Assembly: GCA_026004675.1 (NCBI GenBank)
Contig: BPJP01000010.1
Span: 62,001 to 126,000, forward strand
Length of the DNA stretch: 64,000 bases
Direction: 5' to 3'
Source of the DNA: Gemmatales bacterium
GTDB lineage: Bacteria; Planctomycetota; Planctomycetia; Gemmatales; Gemmataceae
Under the pieces are notes generated by a model. The model saw only the letters and a program-made list of their open reading frames with translations, did not search any database and was not told the DNA's origin. This document shows positions 17,711-26,652 of this stretch, one piece after another. Both the position numbers and the translations under genes were made by a program. Numbering within the stretch: the stretch's first letter is position 1; each line of letters begins with the position of its first letter.

Positions 17711-18274
17711 ATGACGGCATCGTCCGAAGTCAGCAGACAAGCGGAACGGGAGTGCGTCCTGCGTGCGCAAGCGGGCGACACGGAGGCGTTTCGCCGTCTT
17801 GTGACCGCCTATGAACGGAAACTCCTTTATTTCATCCTGCGCTTCATCTCCGATGCCGATCGGGCCTTGGACTTGTTGCAGGATGTTTGGTTGACGGTTT
17901 TTCAGCGTTTAGACCAATTGCGGTCGGCGGCAGCGTTTCGCGTCTGGGTTTACCAGATCGCCCATGACAAAGTTGTCAGCTGGATACGCCGACAGCGGCG
18001 CGAACGGGAGGTTTACGAAGAATTGCAGGATTCGGCCGAGAAAGCGACGCCCGATGACGGCGAAGCCGAATTCGACAACGCCGAGCTGGTCCACCGGGCC
18101 TTGCCCGCTTTAAGCCAAGAGCATCGGGAAGTCATGGTGTTGCGTTTCTTGGAAGACATGAGCCTGGAGGAGATCGCCGAAGCTCTTCGCTGCCGGCCAG
18201 GCACGGTCAAGTCTCGGCTGCATTACGCCCGTTTGGCATTGCGGAAGGAAGTGGAAAGGTTGATGCATGGCTGA
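17711..18274 (+). CDS. ECF-type RNA polymerase sigma factor
   Basis: A 187-residue sigma-70 family protein of the extracytoplasmic-function type. Region 2 runs from AGDTEAFRRLVTAYERKLLYF to DLLQDVWLTVFQRLDQL and WVYQIAHDKVVSWIRRQRRE; region 4 is LSQEHREVMVLRFLEDMSLEEIAEALRCRPGTVKSRLHYAR. No region 1 or 3. ATG 17711 begins a credible N-terminus; the open frame back to 17636 is not protein-like. It overlaps the next gene by eight bases, whose product has a membrane helix and probably acts as anti-sigma or sensor partner. Confidence 0.95.
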   Translation: MTASSEVSRQAERECVLRAQAGDTEAFRRLVTAYERKLLYFILRFISDADRALDLLQDVWLTVFQRLDQLRSAAAFRVWVYQIAHDKVVSWIRRQRREREVYEELQDSAEKATPDDGEAEFDNAELVHRALPALSQEHREVMVLRFLEDMSLEEIAEALRCRPGTVKSRLHYARLALRKEVERLMHG

Positions 18275-19616
18275 GCGACACTCGCGAGCGGCATTCGTGC
18301 GGCAACTTCTGGCCCAGGAAAAGTCGGTGCCGGAAGAAAAATTTCGCATCTACCGCCGACAACTCGATGCTCGGCTGACCGAAGCGGCTCGCCGAAGCAA
18401 AAAGCTGCCGTTCCATTCGGGGAACGCCCGACTTGCCGGCTGGGCATTGGCTGGTGCTGCCGCTGCCTTGTTCGTCCTGTTCTTATTGCGGCCTGAGCCA
18501 GGGCCGCAACGCCGTTCCCTCGGACCTTTCGCCAGCGCCGGCAAAAATGCCTCACCGCTTTTCGTCGTTCGTCCGCAAACCAAACGCAATGTGATGGGCG
18601 CCGTCTCCGCTCCTAGCATGCTCAAGCCCATGGGGCCATGGCAGATCGAAATACAGGCGGACGTGATCGCCCTTGCGGTCATGAAACAGCCTTTCGAATT
18701 CCAGGGCGAAAAACTGATCAAAGTCGAAATCGAAAAAGTGCTGTTTGGTCAATGGACCCTCGATTCGGTGCGAACCAAAGATGACGTTCCTTTCTTCGGC
18801 TGCCTGCCGCCCGAACAACCCACCGCTCGCTCGAGCCTGTACCAGCCAGGATCACGAGTGATCGTTTTTCTGGACCGGTCGGAGAAAAATAACTGGTCCC
18901 TTCTGGCTCTGCGTCAGATCGACTCCCATTTCGAAGAACATACCCTGCCCGACCTGATGCGTGTCATCGAAGCCCGCAAAGCCCGCGATGCTAACAATCC
19001 CCAGGATATCTACAGGCGTCTGCTCGAAAAAAGCCTCGACAGGCCCAATGATCCATTGTACGCCGTCCTGTCGGCGTATCCCGATCCGCAAGCGACAGCA
19101 CCGCTCGTCGAATATCTCAGCAAACTGCCGTCGAATGCCCGCGGGCAGCGCGAACTGGTCTATGCAGCGTTGAAGTCGCTTTTGCCCAAATCGGACAACA
19201 AAAGTCGTCTTCTTGCCCGGGACGTGCTGCTTGCGGAGGCGAAACGTTTTCCGCTCCAAAACGGACTTGCTCAGGCTTTAGGAACTTTAGCCGATGAAAA
19301 AGCGATCGGCGCGCTGGCGAAGACGTTGCACAAACAGCCCATCGACGCAGCGAACCACGCAGCGCAGCTCGGCCTGCAAACGGCTTATCACGCAGGCCAA
19401 AAGGAGCTTGTCGTTGACGCCTGGATCTCTTTTTTGCAGTCATTCCGACCAGGAATTCCAATCACTCCTGTCGAAAAAGGGCTCGTCTTTTCCGTGGTCC
19501 GCTCATTGAAACAACACTCGTTGACCGAAGCCCAGCGCCGGCGACTCGCGAAAATTCGCAACCTGCAAACGAATGCATTTCTTCGCCAGCAAATCGATGA
19601 CCTTCTGCGAGAATAG
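18267..19616 (+). CDS. Membrane-anchored HEAT-like repeat protein, probable ECF partner
   Basis: About 449 residues. The first 50 residues are cytoplasmic and charged (FRIYRRQLDARLTEAARRSKKLPFH), followed by one membrane helix (LAGWALAGAAAALFVLFLL), then an exported domain. The second half has helical repeats of HEAT type (PLVEYLSKLPSNARGQRELVYAALKSLLP, AQALGTLADEKAIGALAKTLHK). Overlap with the sigma gene by eight bases implies co-translation. Position and topology suggest an anti-sigma factor or a surface-sensing partner, but no canonical zinc anti-sigma motif (HxxxCxxC) is seen. Confidence 0.7.
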   Translation: MAERHSRAAFVRQLLAQEKSVPEEKFRIYRRQLDARLTEAARRSKKLPFHSGNARLAGWALAGAAAALFVLFLLRPEPGPQRRSLGPFASAGKNASPLFVVRPQTKRNVMGAVSAPSMLKPMGPWQIEIQADVIALAVMKQPFEFQGEKLIKVEIEKVLFGQWTLDSVRTKDDVPFFGCLPPEQPTARSSLYQPGSRVIVFLDRSEKNNWSLLALRQIDSHFEEHTLPDLMRVIEARKARDANNPQDIYRRLLEKSLDRPNDPLYAVLSAYPDPQATAPLVEYLSKLPSNARGQRELVYAALKSLLPKSDNKSRLLARDVLLAEAKRFPLQNGLAQALGTLADEKAIGALAKTLHKQPIDAANHAAQLGLQTAYHAGQKELVVDAWISFLQSFRPGIPITPVEKGLVFSVVRSLKQHSLTEAQRRRLAKIRNLQTNAFLRQQIDDLLRE

Positions 19617-19741
19617 GCCGTCCGCCGTCATGATTCCTGGCGGCTGATCCCGCAGGGCTGTATGGTAAGCCCCTTCTAGCATACAACAATCACTTAATAC
19701 GGTTCGTTTGGGGTTGATCTCTTTTCAACTTGCGAGGATTC

Positions 19742-20998
19742 ATGGAAGACGCCTTTCCACATTTTCTGCTAGTCCTGGTGGTCATCCTGGGATCGGCGCG
19801 ACTTTTCGGCGGCTTGGCGCGCCTCATCGGTCAGCCGGCAGTTCTGGGCGAACTGCTGGCCGGCGTGGTCATTGGGCCTTCGGTTCTTTTCCATATCCTT
19901 GGCGTCCATTACCACGGCGGCCCCCTGATCGATCCCAAGGATGAAACGCTGCACTTGCTGGCCGAACTTGGCGTCGTCATCCTTCTGTTCGAAATCGGGC
20001 TGGAAACCGACGTTGGGAAGCTGCTCGCGGTCGGCGGAAGCAGTACGGTGGTCGCCGTGGTCGGGGTCGTTTTGCCTTTCGCGATCGGCTATGCAGTCTG
20101 TCATTTCTTCGGCTACGAGCCGTTGGTTGGCGTCGTGGCGGGCGCGACTTTGACAGCGACAAGCGTGGGGATCACGGCGCGCGTCCTTGCCGAACTTCGC
20201 CGCCTTCAGGATGCCGAAAGCCAAATCATACTTGGTGCTGCCGTTCTCGACGATGTCATTGGCCTGATTATCCTCGCGGTGGTCAGCGCCAGCATTGGCG
20301 GTGGCGACATTCGCATCGAGGACATGGCCAAAATCGCCGGTCTGTCCTTTGGTTTCCTGGCGGCAGCTTTGGGCATCGGTTTGTTAGCCTTGCCCGCTTT
20401 GCGCTGGTTCATGAATCAGCTGGAGGAAGGGGGACTGGCACATCTATTTGCCTTGCTTTTCGCCCTGGCGATGGCGTTTCTTGCCGATTGGGTGCAGCCG
20501 CGTTTGACCATCGTTGGAGCATTCGCCGCCGGTCTCGTTCTCGCCAAATTGCCTCAAGTTCACAAAATCGAAGAGGGCATCGCCCCTATCGGCCATTTCA
20601 TCGTGCCGATCTTCTTCGTCATGACAGGTGCCGCCGTGGACGTTCGGCTGTTGAATCCATTGGACCCGACCAACCATGCAATCATGCGCGTCGCCGGCTG
20701 GTTGCTGGCAGCCGCCTTCCTTGGCAAGTTCCTCGCCGGTTATGCCCCCTTCTGGTTCAAAGGAAAAAAGAGCGCCATCGGCGTTGGCATGGTGCCGCGC
20801 GGCGAAGTCGGTTTGATCTTCGCCAATGCCGGCAAAAACGTGGTCGGTCCCTCTCTGTACAGCGCTCTGACGCTGATCATCATGGTCACTACCTTTATCG
20901 TTCCTCCCCTTCTCAAATTCCTGCTGGGCGTCAAACGTGGTTCCGCCAGCCCCGAACCTGCTGCAGGCGTGGAAGACCTCACTGTTGAACCGGCTTGA
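19742..20998 (+). CDS. Cation/proton antiporter, CPA2 (KefB/NapA-type) family
   Basis: A 418-residue integral membrane protein of about 12-13 helices. Family signatures include GQPAVLGELLAGVVIGPSVL near residue 30, LAELGVVILLFEIGLETD, GATLTATSVGITARVL and the ion-binding VLDDVIGLIILAVV, with two acidic residues as in electrogenic antiporters; near the end MVPRGEVGLIFANAGK. It exchanges Na+ or K+ for protons across the inner membrane. No RCK/TrkA-N domain follows. ATG 19742 is chosen because GCGAGG lies upstream; an in-frame TTG at 19730 is less likely. Confidence 0.93.
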   Translation: MEDAFPHFLLVLVVILGSARLFGGLARLIGQPAVLGELLAGVVIGPSVLFHILGVHYHGGPLIDPKDETLHLLAELGVVILLFEIGLETDVGKLLAVGGSSTVVAVVGVVLPFAIGYAVCHFFGYEPLVGVVAGATLTATSVGITARVLAELRRLQDAESQIILGAAVLDDVIGLIILAVVSASIGGGDIRIEDMAKIAGLSFGFLAAALGIGLLALPALRWFMNQLEEGGLAHLFALLFALAMAFLADWVQPRLTIVGAFAAGLVLAKLPQVHKIEEGIAPIGHFIVPIFFVMTGAAVDVRLLNPLDPTNHAIMRVAGWLLAAAFLGKFLAGYAPFWFKGKKSAIGVGMVPRGEVGLIFANAGKNVVGPSLYSALTLIIMVTTFIVPPLLKFLLGVKRGSASPEPAAGVEDLTVEPA

Positions 20999-21161
20999 TC
21001 GCCTTGAAGAAAGAAAGGCAGTTTTGTGCATCCTTGCCGCTTCGACTCGACCAGCTTGCCGACCGATTCCTTTTGTGCCATTGTCTTGTCCTCACCTGGG
21101 GTACCGCTTTAACATTGGCTGACATCCGCTTCACGATCCTTTGGCACGAGGTAGCAGGTAT

Positions 21162-21677
21162 ATGCGATTCGGCTTGATAATCCTGACGTTGCTCATTGGC
21201 ATCTGGATGGTGATGGGCTTTGCCTTCTATTTGGGAGAACTTGGAAGCGTCATCAAAACTTCGGATTTCGGCGACATGCACGCCGGCGACGAGGGACGGA
21301 TTCGCCACGAACCGTTTCTACCGCTCGGCTGGGCTGTCGGCGTCCTGCAAATCTCGATATTCGTTTGCTGCTTGAGTCTGGGTGTCGGCCGAAAGGACGC
21401 ACCATTTCGCCGAGCCTTAGCCGCCGGCTGGCTGCTCTTTGCCGCTGTCTTCACTTTCCTCGCTGTCTCTTACCAGTGGTATGTCGAACGACCACAAGCC
21501 AACTTTTTGGGGCCCTTTCCCACGCCGACGACAATCCTGCTTCTCGGCATGTGGGGAGCGCCCCTTTATTTCGTGGCCCTCTTTGTGCTCATGTTCGATC
21601 GCTGGATTCTGCCGCCTGAAAGTCTCGAACGTGCCGAACGCTTGCTCGATGTCTTGAAGGAGGAGGAATCGAACTGA
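21162..21677 (+). CDS. Small membrane protein coupled to an SSS symporter
   Basis: About 171 residues with four membrane segments (LIILTLLIGIWMVMGFAFYL, WAVGVLQISIFVCCLSLGV, ALAAGWLLFAAVFTFLAVSY, LGMWGAPLYFVALFVLMF) and an acidic cytoplasmic tail. The stop codon shares its A with the ATG of the symporter gene (TGATG at 21675-21679), so they are translationally coupled. This is the arrangement of small auxiliary subunits for sodium/solute symporters, but the sequence is not one I can name. Confidence 0.7.
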   Translation: MRFGLIILTLLIGIWMVMGFAFYLGELGSVIKTSDFGDMHAGDEGRIRHEPFLPLGWAVGVLQISIFVCCLSLGVGRKDAPFRRALAAGWLLFAAVFTFLAVSYQWYVERPQANFLGPFPTPTTILLLGMWGAPLYFVALFVLMFDRWILPPESLERAERLLDVLKEEESN

Positions 21678-23173
21678 TGGATACGTGGATGCACGAACAG
21701 CGATCGACCATCATTCTGGTCTGCGTCGGTTTGTACATGCTAATGTGTATCGGCGTCGGCTTTTGGGCGCTGCGCCAAACCAAGACCAGCAAAGACTTTT
21801 TCATGGCCGGCCATCGACTGGGCATCTTCGTTACCGGTGTCGCCGTCTTTTCCAGCACCATGAGCGGTTTTGGTTTCGTTGGCGGTCCGGGGCTGGTGTA
21901 TCGCATGGGCGTCAGTTCCCTGTGGATGGTTATTTGCACACCTATAAGTTTCTGTCTATCTCACTATCTGTTAGCCAAACGATTGCGCTTGTTTGCGGCT
22001 GTGCGCGGTACGATTTCTCTGCCCGACGCTGTTGCCAGTCGTTACGACAACCGCGCCAGCGGTTTTTTATCCGCGCTTGCCATTCTGCTCGGCGTCATGG
22101 GGTATTTGGGTACGCAGATTCTGGCCATGGCCCACGTGTTGCGCAGCCTGCTGCTCGATTTTGAAGGTCTACGCTTTATGTCCCTCGAATGGTGCGTAGC
22201 CGTCTCCTGTGCCGTGCTCGTCTTCTATTGCACCACCGGCGGCATCATCGCTTCGGTCTATACCGATCTTGTCCAAGGGTTTGTGATGATGATTGCAGCC
22301 ATCTTGGTTTTCTTCGCCGCGATCAACGCCATTGACGGCGGTTTCTATGGCATGGCTAATACGATCGTCAAACACGACCCGGAAGCCATCGGCCCGTGGG
22401 GAACATTGGGTATCTTCGGCTGCCTGTCCTGGTTTTTCGTATTCACGCTCGGTGCTTCGGGACAACCTCACGTGGTCACCAAGATGATGATGTACAAGAA
22501 CTTGCGCGACGCGAAGCACCTGTTGCCCATTTCGGTATTTGGCTATGCGATATGTGCTTTATTGTGGATCAGCATTGGCCTGGTCATGCGGGCGCTGGTG
22601 ATTCAAGGAGTGCACAGCCCGCTGGCAAACGCCGACGAAGCTGCCCCCCAGTTTCTGCAGCATTATGCCCATCCACTTCTCGCCGGTATCGTGTTCGCCG
22701 GGCTGATGGCGGCGATCATGTCTACCGCGGACAGCTTTCTCAACATTGGCGCCGCTGCCATCGTGCACGACATACCACGGGCGCTTCGCGGCCGATCACT
22801 GAGCAATGAACTGGCCTGGGCGCGCACGGCGACGGTGGTGATCGCCGTTGCTGCTTCCTTCTTCGCCTTGAAAGCGGGCAAGCTGGTCGCCTTGCTCGGT
22901 GCGTTTGGCTGGGGAACGTTCGCGGCCGCTCTGGTGCCCGCCGTCGCGATCGGCTTCAATTGGAAAAGGGCGACCGCCTTGGCGGCCAACGTTGCCATCG
23001 CCACAAGCCTCATCGTCAACTTTTCGCTGGAACTCTTTGGCGTTCGAATCCCTTTCGGCATCGACAAAGGAGCCGCCGCCCTGCTCATCTCCCTTACGCT
23101 TTTCTTCACCCTCTCATTGGCCGCACCACCCAAACCAATTGCTCGTGACATCGAAACTGCCATGGACGTGTAA
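21677..23173 (+). CDS. Sodium:solute symporter (SSS) family transporter
   Basis: A 498-residue protein with about 13 membrane helices. SSS hallmarks include the N-terminal SKDFFMAGHRLG segment, FSSTMSGFGFVGGPGLVYRMG in the unwound first core helix, YTDLVQGFVMMIAA and the FAGLMAAIMSTADSFLNIGAAA motif for sodium coordination. The family carries solutes such as proline, pantothenate, sugars or carboxylates with Na+; the substrate cannot be told here. AGGAGGA lies ten bases upstream. It is coupled to the small membrane protein before it. Confidence 0.92.
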   Translation: MDTWMHEQRSTIILVCVGLYMLMCIGVGFWALRQTKTSKDFFMAGHRLGIFVTGVAVFSSTMSGFGFVGGPGLVYRMGVSSLWMVICTPISFCLSHYLLAKRLRLFAAVRGTISLPDAVASRYDNRASGFLSALAILLGVMGYLGTQILAMAHVLRSLLLDFEGLRFMSLEWCVAVSCAVLVFYCTTGGIIASVYTDLVQGFVMMIAAILVFFAAINAIDGGFYGMANTIVKHDPEAIGPWGTLGIFGCLSWFFVFTLGASGQPHVVTKMMMYKNLRDAKHLLPISVFGYAICALLWISIGLVMRALVIQGVHSPLANADEAAPQFLQHYAHPLLAGIVFAGLMAAIMSTADSFLNIGAAAIVHDIPRALRGRSLSNELAWARTATVVIAVAASFFALKAGKLVALLGAFGWGTFAAALVPAVAIGFNWKRATALAANVAIATSLIVNFSLELFGVRIPFGIDKGAAALLISLTLFFTLSLAAPPKPIARDIETAMDV

Positions 23174-23368
23174 GCCTGTCGGCGATAGGGCACGTTCGGG
23201 AGAGGAAAACGAGTCTGCTTTGTCCGCCAGCCCTTTCGCGCAAACTCACGTTGACCTGTCTTGCTGGATTTGGTGCAATCACGCTCTCCCTGCGAGATTC
23301 CACAAACTGCCAACTGTGTGTGATGGATCGCGCCGGCAATTCGATTAGCTCGATTCATGGAGGAAGCG

Positions 23369-24439
23369 ATGATCATCTCCCGCACCCCGTATCGGATTTC
23401 CTTTTTTGGCGGCGGCACCGATTACCCTGCCTGGTATCGCCAGCATGGCGGCGCGGTTCTGGCATGCACGATTGACAAATACTGCTACCTTACATGCCGG
23501 TATTTGCCCCCATTTTTCGAGCACCGCTTTCGGGTTGTTTATCGGGAGATCGAAACGTGCCAGACCGTCGCCGAAATACGTCATCCCTCGGTGAGGGCAA
23601 CTCTGCAGAGCATGGGCTTCGATCGTGGTCTGGAACTGCATCACGACGGCGACTTGCCCGCCCGAAGCGGAATGGGAACGAGTTCGGCGTTCACGGTCGG
23701 CCTGCTCCACGCGATCCACGCCCTCAAAGGTGAAATGCCAACCAAAATGCAACTCGCCCTCGAAAGCATCCACATCGAGCAGCATCTGCTGCAAGAAACC
23801 GTTGGCTCTCAAGATCAGGTGATGGCGGCTTACGGCGGACTTCGCCATGTTCGCTTCGGCACCGATGGCAGCATCAGTGTCGAACCTGTCATCCTTCCTC
23901 CTGAGCGATTGGCCGAACTGCAAAACCACCTGATGCTCTTCTACACCGGCATTCGCCGAACTTCGTCCGACATCGCAAAAAGCTACGTGGAGCAGATCGG
24001 CGAACGCGAACGCCAACTCCACGTTCTCGCGGAGCTAGTCGAAGAAAGCCTCGACATTCTCACCAGCGGCACGGACATCCGCGCTTTCGGCGACCTGCTG
24101 CATGAAGGCTGGCAGATCAAACGCCAATTAAGTCCCCGAGTCTCCAACAATCGGGTCGACTCCCTCTATGAGCGTGCCCGTGCGGCAGGCGCCTTGGGAG
24201 GCAAGCTGACCGGCGCCGGAGGCGGTGGGTTCTTGCTTCTCTTCGTTCCACCCGAAAAACGCACGAGCGTTCTGCAGGCTCTCGATCGCCAAATCCATGT
24301 TCCTTTCCACTTCGAAAAAGCCGGCAGCCAGATCATCTGCAACGAACCAGGCGTCGACTACCAGGAAATCGAAGAAATCCGGCGGACACAGACCAACGTC
24401 ACCTTCGATGAGCTTGATGCCCTGGCTCTTCCTGTTTAA
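23369..24439 (+). CDS. GHMP kinase, D-glycero-D-manno-heptose 7-phosphate kinase (HddA)-like
   Basis: About 356 residues. The opening IISRTPYRISFFGGGTDYPAW is characteristic of HddA-like sugar 1-kinases, followed by the GHMP ATP loop DLPARSGMGTSSAFTVGLL and the C-terminal GGKLTGAGGGGFLLLF. It would phosphorylate the anomeric position of a heptose or other sugar phosphate on the way to a nucleotide sugar. ATG 23369 is chosen because GGAGG begins ten bases upstream, within the alternative start at 23357. An NAD-dependent epimerase follows 36 bases later, consistent with nucleotide-sugar synthesis. Confidence 0.88.
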   Translation: MIISRTPYRISFFGGGTDYPAWYRQHGGAVLACTIDKYCYLTCRYLPPFFEHRFRVVYREIETCQTVAEIRHPSVRATLQSMGFDRGLELHHDGDLPARSGMGTSSAFTVGLLHAIHALKGEMPTKMQLALESIHIEQHLLQETVGSQDQVMAAYGGLRHVRFGTDGSISVEPVILPPERLAELQNHLMLFYTGIRRTSSDIAKSYVEQIGERERQLHVLAELVEESLDILTSGTDIRAFGDLLHEGWQIKRQLSPRVSNNRVDSLYERARAAGALGGKLTGAGGGGFLLLFVPPEKRTSVLQALDRQIHVPFHFEKAGSQIICNEPGVDYQEIEEIRRTQTNVTFDELDALALPV

Positions 24440-24475
24440 TCGTATTGGGCAAATGGCGACTTTGGGAATACGACA

Positions 24476-25447
24476 ATGGCCGATCAACGATCTTCGCTAA
24501 ATCAAGACGGAAGAAAGGTCCTCGTCACGGGAGGCTTGGGTTATCTTGGCAGCATTCTTTGCGAGCACCTGCTCGATGCTGGTTTCCACGTGACAGCCCT
24601 GGACAACCTGATGTACGGCCAGGAACATCGGCTGTTCCATCTCTGCGCTGACGAACATTTCGACTTCATCAAAGGGGACGTTCGCGACGAAAGGTTGATG
24701 AAAAAAGCGATCGCTCAGGCGGACGTGATCATTCATCTGGCAGCCATCGTCGGCGCTGGCGCTTGCGACCGCGACCCGCCTTTGGCCAGGTCGGTCAATG
24801 TCGATTCGGTGAGACTGCTCGACAGGCTGCGCCGCCCAGGGCAACTCGTCCTTTTTCCCAACACCAACAGTGGCTACGGCACGACGACAGGCGAAGCCCT
24901 TTGCACCGAGCAAAGCCCACTGCGACCCATTTCTCTTTATGGTCGAACCAAAGTGGAAGCGGAAACGATCGTGCTGCAAAAGCCCGACTCGATCGTGCTC
25001 CGGCTGGCGACGGTGTTCGGCATGTCGCCAAGGATGCGTCTCGACCTGCTCGTCAACCACTTTGTTTACGCCGCCTATAAGGATCGCTACCTCGTCCTGT
25101 TCGAAGAGAACTTCAAGCGGAATTTTGTGCACGTCCGCGACGTGGCGGACTGCATGCTGCACTGCATCGCTCACGCGGAGCGGATGAAGGGGGAAGTGTA
25201 CAACGTCGGGCTGGACTCGGCGAACCTTTCCAAAGGGGAATTGGCTCGCAAGATTCAGCAATACCTTCCTGATTTTTACGTACATTACGCTGCCATTGGA
25301 CAGGATCCAGACAAGCGCAATTACATCGTAAGCAGTGCCAAGTTGCGCGAGATGGGCTTTGCTGCCCGGAGAACGCTGGACGAGGGCATCCGCGAACTGC
25401 TCAAAGGATACGCCATGCGTTGCCGCGCCGAGTTCGCCAATGTGTAG
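24476..25447 (+). CDS. NAD-dependent epimerase/dehydratase (extended SDR)
   Basis: About 323 residues with the Rossmann motif VLVTGGLGYLGS (about residues 15-26, GxxGxxG), FDFIKGDVRD, HLAAIVGAGACDRDP, the catalytic YGRTK (YxxxK) and the C-terminal substrate region NFVHVRDVADCMLH. The enzyme epimerises, reduces or dehydrates a nucleotide sugar with bound NAD; the exact product cannot be read. It follows the HddA-like kinase, probably in one operon for an extracellular glycan, and is convergent with the creatininase-family gene. Confidence 0.9.
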   Translation: MADQRSSLNQDGRKVLVTGGLGYLGSILCEHLLDAGFHVTALDNLMYGQEHRLFHLCADEHFDFIKGDVRDERLMKKAIAQADVIIHLAAIVGAGACDRDPPLARSVNVDSVRLLDRLRRPGQLVLFPNTNSGYGTTTGEALCTEQSPLRPISLYGRTKVEAETIVLQKPDSIVLRLATVFGMSPRMRLDLLVNHFVYAAYKDRYLVLFEENFKRNFVHVRDVADCMLHCIAHAERMKGEVYNVGLDSANLSKGELARKIQQYLPDFYVHYAAIGQDPDKRNYIVSSAKLREMGFAARRTLDEGIRELLKGYAMRCRAEFANV

Positions 25448-25504
25448 ACGCACTCCAAGCTCGATCGCCGAGCGATGCAGGGTTAACGGCTGCAGTCGGA
25501 CCCA

Positions 25505-25529
25505 GAAAAGGTGGGGCGTCCGTTCCCCA
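25505..25529 (-). terminator. Probable terminator of the creatininase-family gene
   Basis: On the minus strand TGGGG and CCCCA (plus-strand 25512-25516 and 25525-25529) form a five-pair stem around eight bases, followed by CCTTTTCT. It lies just beyond the stop at 25541, between two convergent genes. Confidence 0.55.
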
Positions 25530-25540
25530 TTGCATGTCGT

Positions 25541-26410
25541 TCAAATGGGCCGCTGGCCCCAAGGGATCGGCATGGTTGGCGGTTTGCGGTGATGGTCGCG
25601 ACGGGTATCATTGGGGCGATCCTTGAAATAAGTGACAAATCGAACCAGTTGTTTGACGGCTTCTTCGTAGGCGCGTTTTCCTTTTTCAGCTGTGGCCAGT
25701 TCCGGCTCTCCCATCACTCCTTGTTCGGAATACGTACTAGTCCAACTAATCTTGGTGGCCGGGCCGGTGCCATACAGATCGACCCAATTGAAGGGATTGT
25801 TTTCGAGATTGAAACTGATGGCGCCGTTCTTGATTTTGTCTTTACGGACATTGTCGCCGTCCAGGTAAAGATAGAGGGAGGTTTCGAGTTCGCAGGCATG
25901 GGCGCAGCCGCCGGGGAATTTACTTTCGCGCCAGCTGGGAAGGAATTCCGGGTCGACAAGAAGGAGGCGCCACCAGGCGGCCAGGACGCATTCGGCATCG
26001 GTTTCGAGATTGGTTCGTCTGGCGACCAGGTCGAGGTTAGGCATGTTCGATCCGTGGCCGTTGAGCAGGATGATCTTTTTGAAGCCGTGATAGGCAAGCG
26101 ACTTGGTGATATCAAGCACATGGTGCATGAAATGCTCGAAATCATTATTGATAGTGCCAGGGAAATCCATCACGTGTCCCGTGTAGCCATAGCAGACAGT
26201 GGGGAGGACAAGAATTTTGTCCGGCGCCTGCTTGCCTGCACCCAGAGCAATTTGCGTTGGGCAGATGATGTCGACGTCGAGCGGCAAATGAGGGCCATGC
26301 TGTTCGACGGCGCCGCAGGGAACGATGCAGACTTTGCCTATTTCGATCGCATCGTTGATTTCCGGCCAGGTTAATTTCTCGTAGCGGTATTCGGTGGCGG
26401 CACGACTCAT
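25541..26410 (-). CDS. Creatininase/MftE family metal-dependent amidohydrolase
   Basis: A 289-residue cytoplasmic enzyme. Conserved metal-binding segments are visible: PCGAVEQHGPHLPLDVD (Glu, His and Asp ligands), LLNGHGSNMPNL and GGCAHACELETSLYL (Glu). The family hydrolyses cyclic or linear amides (creatinine, peptide precursors, formamides); substrate is not deducible. AAGGAGA stands seven bases upstream of the ATG. The stop is followed by a likely terminator; the neighbours are the convergent epimerase gene and, upstream, a divergent subtilase gene 242 bases away. Confidence 0.92.
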   Translation of the reverse strand: MSRAATEYRYEKLTWPEINDAIEIGKVCIVPCGAVEQHGPHLPLDVDIICPTQIALGAGKQAPDKILVLPTVCYGYTGHVMDFPGTINNDFEHFMHHVLDITKSLAYHGFKKIILLNGHGSNMPNLDLVARRTNLETDAECVLAAWWRLLLVDPEFLPSWRESKFPGGCAHACELETSLYLYLDGDNVRKDKIKNGAISFNLENNPFNWVDLYGTGPATKISWTSTYSEQGVMGEPELATAEKGKRAYEEAVKQLVRFVTYFKDRPNDTRRDHHRKPPTMPIPWGQRPI

Positions 26411-26652
26411 AGCAAGCTCTCCTTTTTTGACGGCGAAACATTTGGTTCATCAGGCCATCGTCGGCAGAATTGGCACTATTGTTACAGCCGGCAGCGAAAA
26501 AGGGAAGAAGCCGATGATTTCATTACAGATTCGCGATCGGGATCGCTTGACGTGGCATACTTGATGAGGCCCTTGGCAAGCAGGCTCGCCGATGCGACAA
26601 TTCAAATGGCGGGTGTCATGCGGCCAAAGTCATGTCAGCGGAGTCGCGCGCT

